A stretch of DNA of 64,000 bases, from contig CM020504.1 of NCBI GenBank assembly GCA_009823395.1, positions 25,756,705-25,820,704 of the forward strand, in the 5' to 3' direction. The position numbers were made by a program, and so were the translations under genes. Shown here piece after piece: positions 56,625-64,000 of the stretch (its first letter is position 1; every line of letters begins with the position of its first letter). The notes beneath the pieces were generated by a model. The model worked only from the letters and a program-made list of their open reading frames with translations. It searched no databases and was not told the DNA's origin. Source of the DNA: Thamnaconus septentrionalis (lineage: Eukaryota; Chordata; Actinopteri; Tetraodontiformes; Monacanthidae).

Positions 56625-56689
56625 ATTCATTTGAGTTTTTTTGTAACCACTGTGTATTTTTTTTTTTAGAAAGTTTCTTTTTAGTGCTG

Positions 56690-56792
56690 CAACAGTGTAG
56701 TTTCACAATTTAGGATCAATAAAGTAAACCCATCTATCTGGTATATATCTAGTATCTATCTATCTATCTATCTATCCATCCATCCATCCACC
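56690..56792 (+). mobile_element. Retroposon 3' tail with (ATCT)n/(CATC)n
   Basis: TTTAGGATCAATAAAGTAAA runs into ATCT and CATC arrays. Typical end of a truncated LINE copy. Confidence 0.6.
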
Positions 56793-57262
56793 GTCATTAA
56801 GCAGACGACATGAGCACTTCCTCTCCTGGCCGCTGCGAGGCGCTGCTGCTCACTAACCAAAGAAAGCGGGTCATCAGGTGTCGCAGTGCGCGAGCTCCTG
56901 GGAACGCCGCCACATGCACCAAGAGAGGAGCGAGACAGACAGACGCATGCGCCCTAGAGAGACTGACCAATGGGAGGTGTTTGTTTTGGTTTTGTTTTTT
57001 TTCTCTCTGGGGCGATAAAACTTTATTGACTCAAATTAATTCAACTCGACACGAGACTTTAATCTCGCGTGGTCTGCTGTTACAAAAAAAATATAGACCC
57101 ATTGAAGAGGTTGACTTTGTGATCTTGAAGTGTCAGCACATCCGGAATAGCGCCTCTATAGAGGCGTCATAAAACAAGAGTGGCTTATTTACAGCATCAT
57201 AAAACATGTGACTGACACTTTTCTTCAAGATCACAAAACCATTGCCTAACACATGTTTTGTT

Positions 57263-57499
<237 letters not shown>

Positions 57500-57779
57500 A
57501 CCACTCAATCATTTGTCAACGTTGTCATACATCATTATGAACATTTATGATACCTTTTGTAATGTCTTATAAATGCATTATAAAAGCATGGTAATGTATT
57601 GTATAATGCATGATGAGTGCCTTCATAAGGCATTAGTAGACCTTCATAGAAAGTGCTGCCCTTATTGTTTGAGGCTTTGCATATTACTGGGCAATTCTAA
57701 CTTTTTTTTTTTTCTTTTGGGCGGGGTGTGGGGGGTTGAGTCGGGGGTGTTGGGCGGGGTTGGGTGGGGAAGGTGGGGG

Positions 57780-57985
57780 CTTATTTGACTCAGTTGCTAA
57801 TGAGTCTAATTGATTGGGGCGTTAATCTGCTGGCTCCAGACTATAATAGCCGGGCTAATGTGAGGAGGCTGGAGAGAGTCCCGCTCTGCCCAGAGGCAGT
57901 GCAGGAGATTAATGGAGATTTAATAATCATAATAACAGTAATTATAAGCTCATGTGCCATCACATGGCATGGTTCAAGTTCATAA
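57780..57985. promoter_or_regulatory. TAAT-rich candidate enhancer
   Basis: About 200 bp of unique sequence with densely placed homeodomain cores: TTGCTAATGAGTCTAATTGA, GGGGCGTTAATCTGCTGG, CTATAATAGCCGGGCTAATG, GGAGATTAATGGAGATTTAA. No repeat text and no coding frame. About 7 kb upstream of ptf1a, which fits an upstream enhancer. Untested. Confidence 0.33.
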
Positions 57986-58809
57986 CACCATGTTAAGCCC
58001 TTTACCACCTAATAACTTTTTAAGTTTTGCCCTGACTCGACTGTTACAGCTTTTCCTTGAAGAACATCAATCAGTTGTAGTTTTACATCATTTCTGATAT
58101 CATTGAAAGATTTTCTTTCAATAAAATAACAACAATAATAATAATAATGATGATAATAATAATAGCTGTAACAACAAAAACGAACAAAAATATTTCTAAC
58201 ACAAGAATCAGTTTGTAGAGGAACAAAAATATTTTCTTCTTTTTTGCCAACAAGGACGTAAAGAGATCAAACTTCATCCATGTTTTGCCATCATATTCCT
58301 CTTCACTCTTGTACATTGGAGTTTAGGAGATGTTTTCAACTGACTAGAAGTTCAATTCTGTCTCATCTGTATCTGTGACGTCGGTTCAGACGTCAGAATA
58401 TTTACCTAATGATACTTTTCAGCACTCAATGCACAAACCACAGGCGCTCTGTGATGATGTCATAACTTCAGCTAGAGTCAATCATCCAACACGCAGCAGG
58501 TGTGGAACCACTCACAGCGTCCAGTGGCGGATTGGTGTTGCAGTTTAGTCCAGAAGAAAAGCTTGGACAGACTTTCCCCCTGGAGAACCGCAGCAGCAGA
58601 CGGCGTTGCATGTCAAGAAATGCCGCCATCTGCTGGTCGCAGAAGAAAATGCAGTTTATATCGTACGGCACAAACTGCTGCTGTCGAGGAAAGAGGTGCT
58701 TAGAGAAAACTGAGTGTGTCACCCCGGAAACGAGGGGAACTCTGGGTTTTTCTTTTTTTTTTGTTTGTTTGTTTTATCAGCAGCAGTGGAGTCTCTCTAC
58801 GTCATGCGC

Positions 58810-59299
<490 letters not shown>

Positions 59300-59300
<1 letters not shown>

Positions 59301-60230
59301 CCAAGAGGCTCACACACTGTGTAACACACTGTGAAACTAAAGCTGGTCGACAGCAGCTCTGAGTTTCTCTCCTCCACTCAGTGCCGCAGTGAACTGCTGC
59401 CGAGTGGCGCCCTCTGCTGGAATACATGAACGCTGGTTTGTTTGATTGTGGCGGAGCTGCCGTGAAGGAACCTGGAGACAGGAGACTGACTCACACATTC
59501 ACTGTGAAATTAGCCATTTAAAAAAATAAATAATAATAAAAAATGCTGCTTCATTGAGATTCGCTGTTGTTTTCTCATTAGTAAATGGAACCAACTCTGG
59601 AGCTCCATCTACTCAGAGTCTGTTCTGCAGAATAACCATGGCAAGTTTTGCTTGTTATATTCAGGTGGGGAAAGTTTGGACCAAGTGACAAACTCGGAGG
59701 GGAAGCAGACTTCTTGACCGTTTATTTTAGAAGCCGTCAGTAGATGAAGTGAAGGGGTGAGCACAGACACTGACGCCAGGAGAGGAGCGAGGTCAGGGAG
59801 ATAATGGCTGAGTGGAGCCTCGCAGCAGGAGCAAGGAGGTCCAGGGAGGACCAGGGAGGGAGGAGGTCCAGGGAGGAGCAGCATGCAGTGCAGGAGAGTC
59901 TCCCTGGGGTAAGAGGTCAATAGCTAATCCCCAATGACAACAATAAGGAACTTGGATCAAGAGGTTCGATAACCCGCATTGAGGGCTCAGACTGCCAGTT
60001 GTTACTGCTGAGAGAAGTGCAGTGATCTGGCAGGGAGTGGCTGGAGAACCTGGCTTTCATAGTGGAGGCTTGATGAGGATGAACAGCGTCAGGTGTGTGA
60101 CGATCTGCAGCTGCCTGCACCTGAGCCACACCTGTGGAGAGAGAGAGGTGAGAGAGAGGGAGAGAGGGAGAGAGAGAGAGAGAGAGACCTGGGCTGGCAG
60201 ACCATGGAGCCCAGGCGTGTTTGAAACAAA
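59300..60230. other. Intergenic DNA without recognised genes
   Basis: Unique-looking. Contains GGTCCAGGGAGGA duplications (59838-59880) and a GA run (60140-60185). No gene. Confidence 0.45.
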
Positions 60231-60234
60231 TACA

Positions 60235-60833
60235 GGCTGTGTCTCAATCCAGGGTCTGCATCCTTCCAAGGAAGCGTCCTCCGTCTGAAGGAAGTGTTCT
60301 TCGAGGACCCAGCCTAGAAGGACGGACCAAACCCCGCCTCCCCGGTAACCACTCGGGACGGTCTAGCCTTCGGCGCATTTCCTGGTTGGGTCACCGCCGT
60401 TCCTTCCTGCTGGCCAAACCCGGAAGTGACGTTTTATAGCATCAAGCTAACCATTGGTTCGCCATCCAACCATGGCGTTGGATGATCAAATAAATAAAAA
60501 CTCTACGTTAAAAACTGAATATTTTATGTGAAATTTCAATACTTCAATTTATACGCAGTGTGTTTGCCAGTAGATGGCGCTAATTTCAGCCGACTTCCCA
60601 GGATCCCAGGATGCTTTGCAGCAGCACGCAAAGCATCCTGGGATACAGAAGGACGTGAAGGATAGTAGCGGTGTAGCCTTGGAATCGGCTAAAACGAGGG
60701 CGCATTCCAAGTACGCATTTGGAGCGTCCTTCAGACTTTTGGGAATTGGGAGGAGCCTTCGCGCAGTGCTATGACGCAACTGGCCTTCAAATGCAGCCTT
60801 GGAAGGATGCAGAGCCTGAATTGAGACACAGCC
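60235..60833. mobile_element. 599-bp MITE with long terminal inverted repeats
   Basis: Left end GGCTGTGTCTCAATCCAGGG, then TCTGCATCCTTCCAAGG; right end is the inverse (CCTTGGAAGGATGCAGAGCC, then TGAATTGAGACACAGCC). About 37 of 38 terminal bases pair. The flanks (TACA before, ACAG after) suggest a 3-bp ACA target duplication. No transposase frame. A perfect 17-bp hairpin lies inside (60603-60644). A 3-bp target duplication would suit the PIF/Harbinger superfamily; this is inference. Confidence 0.85.
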
Positions 60834-62060
60834 ACAGTTACACATGTGAAGGATGGGCTTGATGACAGTTGAAGGGCGTCACAGAGGGAGTCCAGTGGCA
60901 GGTTCAGGCCCACAGGAAACCATGTGTCACATGGTCGGAACCCAAACTGCCTCCCTCTGCAGTGAAGCAGTGGACTGTCTGCTGCCTGTGATGCTGCTTT
61001 CAGATGCCGACTGCACAGGTGTAGCACCAAACCAACATGACACAATATCTCTCATGATCATTGATTTTTATTATGGGTTCATCATCAGTAGTAGCTATGG
61101 ACATTTATAATCTTTCATTTATAATACAACCAAAGATCCAGGAGCACGTCAAACAGACACTCTGATAGTTTAAAAAAAATCATCAACAAATAAGATTATT
61201 AATAATAAACCAAATACATTTCTTTAAACTGAGATACAGATTCATAAGTACCGTTATTGTGTCTGCATGCGTTACGAAACAACCCCCCACCATGTTCTGT
61301 ACAAACACAGGAGATCAGTGAATGAGTGGATGGTTGGACTACAGAGTGAGGCTACCAGAGCGTCTGGAGGAAAGGCCTGACTGACGGAGAGGACCAGGGA
61401 CTCAGGAAGCACTAGAGAGACTTGAGAGACCTCACACACCCACAGGACCCACCATCTTCACCCGCACTGCACCCACACTGCACCCACAGTGGACTGTCTT
61501 CACCCACACTGCACTGTCTTCAGTGGGAATCACACACGTCGAGCTCAGACACACAGTAACAGTGAGAACCTCCGCAAACACCGAACTCATTTTCACTGAA
61601 CAAACAAGCGGGACTGGGAGACCCTGATTTAGAAGAACTACATTTCCCTCCCTTCCTGAGGACAGAATGGCAAACCATGCTGACACGTGATTGGTTGGAA
61701 TGACCTGGGTTTTCTGGCGGCGTCGCGCCCAGGATTCCTACGTTCCAAAGCTAAACGATAGTTTCCAGGTTTACAAAGCAATTCAAATGCAAAGTTTAAA
61801 TTAGTTTATTTTAATGATTATGGTTAAAGTATGTTACTATTACAGCATTTGTATTGTTTAGAATATGAATAACCCATAAGCCTAGAAAATATATGGCCAT
61901 TTTCTTCTTTTTTTTGTTATCGAAACATTTTTTTGTACGTTTATTGTACTGCAATTACACTTTTACTAATGTATTTATAGGCAGCGTAGAAATCCTAAAT
62001 CAAGCCAAATGTGACGCACCGGACCTTTAAAGAAGTGAGGATGTCCTTCACGACCTGGTG
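60834..62060. other. Intergenic DNA without recognised genes
   Basis: Includes a short CACCCACACTGCA repeat (61455-61515) which generates an 84-codon minus-strand frame that I do not accept as a gene. Otherwise AT-leaning unique DNA. Confidence 0.45.
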
Positions 62061-62459
62061 TGTCTGATCCTCACGGTGCTCTCTGAGCAGCGGCGTGGGG
62101 CCGCCGTTGTCTGGCGGAGCTTCTCTTGGAGCGAAGCATCCAATCATCTTCAACTCTGACAACGCCGTCCATCATTCTGCTGCGTTCTGCTTCACATTGG
62201 TGTTCACGTTGTGTCGCGTTGCGTCTGCTGCACTGTTGCTCCAAACTCCCCAACAGTGAGCTTGCTACTGGAACACTCAGGATCAAAATCCATAAATACG
62301 TCGATAAATAAATAAATAAATAAATGAATGAATACATAAATAAACCCTGTCAGCATCTGTATGGCCCTTTCCCCTTGATAAGAAACATAGTTCACATTAA
62401 ATATGGCTTACTGTTATCATCGTGTCAACACATAGGTAATCGGCTTCTGTACAACCCCC

Positions 62460-62460
<1 letters not shown>

Positions 62461-62511
<51 letters not shown>
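62461..62511. repeat. (CA)n microsatellite
   Basis: Uninterrupted CA run of about 50 bp. Confidence 0.97.
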
Positions 62512-62513
<2 letters not shown>

Positions 62514-62571
62514 GTTTTAGAAAAGAAGAAAAATAAAAATGCAATAATTTCATGAACAGAACATGACAGTC

Positions 62572-62596
62572 TTCATCATCATCATCATCATCATCA
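62572..62596. repeat. (ATC)n microsatellite
   Basis: Eight ATC units, 60 bp after the CA array. Confidence 0.95.
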
Positions 62597-62724
62597 GAGA
62601 ACAGTTTCATTCAAACTCTATTCTGGATGTCCACAGTGCTGCTGCAGAACATTTCATGGCAGTTAAATATTGTTGATCAGCACAATAATGTTCACACACG
62701 TCGCATCACAAGTCAACAAAGTGG

Positions 62725-62725
<1 letters not shown>

Positions 62726-62763
<38 letters not shown>
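62726..62763. repeat. (GT)n microsatellite
   Basis: Uninterrupted GT run. Confidence 0.97.
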
Positions 62764-62764
<1 letters not shown>

Positions 62765-62964
62765 AATCAGGGTTTTGTCAGAGCTGAAACCAGGTACCGT
62801 CTGTCAAGCTTTGCATTCCAAACCTGGATGGAAACACATCCAGATCTTCTGACTTCAGTAGCCCTCGAGTGACAAAGTCAAAGGTTGGAGGAGAAACCAG
62901 CAGCAGCTCCAAATGGATTGGAAATGTTCTGCTCCTGGCATCATCACCGCATTGGATGCTTCCT

Positions 62965-63001
62965 TGAAGTTCTACTGGTGAGTCAATCACCAGTAGAACT
63001 T
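62965..63001. repeat. Perfect 16-bp hairpin
   Basis: GAAGTTCTACTGGTGA, a 5-base loop GTCAA, then TCACCAGTAGAACTTC. The arms pair without mismatch. Unrelated to the simple repeats around it. Confidence 0.95.
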
Positions 63002-63234
63002 CTCCATGGTTCTTCTGTTCAGCAGAAAAGTGAACAAAACAAAGAAACCAAGGGAACGACAACACTGGAGGTGGGGATCCGGTCCTTCATGAAGTCCAAG
63101 CGGAGTGCAAAGCTGCAGTTTCCCCTCAACAAATTTTTCACAAAGGACATATGGCTGTTCAGACTGGCCAAATGATAGTGGGATAAAGTTATGGAGGAAA
63201 TCATTTTCCTTACGCAGGTAGTTTCTGAATACCA

Positions 63235-63265
<31 letters not shown>

Positions 63266-64000
63266 AAAATTTTAGCCGGTCGTATTCAAGCTCAGCTCAT
63301 AAATCAAAGACCAAAGACCAAACAAAGAGAAAAGACGGATTTTGTTCTAATGACCTTGAGATTGCAAAAAAAAAAATCTAACAAAAAACAAACCCTGACA
63401 TACTTGTGTTTATGAGTTTATGTGCAAAACGTTACAATTTTAATGTTGCAAAAGCAATTATTTTTGACTTGACTGTGTAATAGTGGATCAACAAATCTCG
63501 CCTTTCTAAAAGCCAAGCCAGGATGAATCAGAACACAGAACTATGTGGAACCAGGATATGTAAAATCACATAAGTATGTTTTTTTTTTTTTATCAATAAT
63601 TAATTATTATATCTAATGAGTGCTTATGACCGTTCAGTTGACAGCAACAGAATTCATTTAGTAGTGACAGGCAGTCTGTCGGAAACTGCCGACATTAAAA
63701 TCAAACACGAGGAAATTTTCTCAAAATACAATATTGTACAAAAATAAGTTGCATGGAAAAAAAAAAAAGAATTTTTCAGCATTTCTATGAAAACGAATTT
63801 ACTTCCATTGGAAACTCACTGAAAAAAAAAAACATGTTTTGCCACATTACACCTTTTTAGCTTTTAGCATAAAACCCAGATGCTGTGCAGCTGTGTTTGG
63901 TTTCAGTCTTCACATTAGCTTCACATTAGCTTCACTTCACATCCACAGGGACGTTCACGCCTCTTTGTCAACCTCCAACTTTTGCTGCTTGGGTTTAGTG
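63002..64000. other. AT-rich intergenic DNA
   Basis: Poly(A) tracts at 63235-63261, 63365-63376 and 63756-63770. The open frame 62885-63175 resembles no known protein. A GCTTCACATTAGCTTCACA duplication lies near 63908-63930. No gene is supported. Confidence 0.4.

Noticed and set aside
59660..59685. CAGGTGGGGAAAG as a PTF1 (E-box plus TTTCCC) autoregulatory site
   Set aside because: The E-box and GGGAAA directly abut, whereas PTF1 sites need one or two helical turns between them.
61432..61686. 84-codon minus-strand frame rich in Val/Cys
   Set aside because: Partly the product of a CACCCACACTGCA tandem repeat.

Overview
The window is vertebrate nuclear DNA, almost certainly from a teleost fish. 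The evidence is intron-split genes with GT/AG junctions, a Ptf1a protein very close to other fish Ptf1a, tRNA-derived SINE and hAT/Tc1-type repeats of fish style, and a very high density of CA, GA, AT, GATA and ATA microsatellites. There is no prokaryotic organisation, CRISPR array or virus-like gene. Species cannot be fixed from the sequence alone.

Two protein-coding genes can be supported, both on the minus strand. (1) From 13.1 down to 2.7 kb lies a nine-exon gene for an EPS15-like endocytic scaffold. It has a coiled coil followed by DPF/DLF motifs, a long acidic repeat-bearing exon and a short basic C-terminus. My exon model is phase-consistent at every junction and gives 927 residues. 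No EH-domain exon was recognised upstream, so the gene may be an EH-less relative of EPS15. (2) From 50.78 to 49.45 kb lies ptf1a, the pancreas/cerebellum/retina bHLH transcription factor. It is complete in two exons, with a TATA box and two CCAAT boxes just upstream.

Layout: 0-0.28 kb, G-rich minisatellite. 0.28-2.7 kb, gene-free 3' flank. 2.7-13.1 kb, the EPS15-like gene, whose introns hold two copies of a GTTTCCAT-ended MITE, a SINE with an embedded minisatellite, and a dead Tc1-like transposase gene. 13.1-49 kb, a repeat-rich gene desert with hAT-like elements carrying an internal 56-bp minisatellite, a three-copy family, several other MITE-like families and some unique stretches that look like conserved non-coding elements. 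42.4-46.3 kb, CpG-rich and low-complexity DNA just downstream of ptf1a. 49.4-51.05 kb, ptf1a and promoter. 51-64 kb, upstream flank with a local repeat family found at four places within about 10 kb of ptf1a (one in its intron), a TGCGCA-rich GC block, long AT and GAT arrays and a 599-bp element with near-perfect terminal inverted repeats.

ptf1a acts as a DNA-binding subunit with an E-protein and RBPJ. The EPS15-like protein would act at clathrin/AP-2 sites. I see no functional link between them beyond sharing a strand and a neighbourhood. Most of the DNA between them is either regulatory desert, as is usual for developmental transcription factors, or mobile-element debris.
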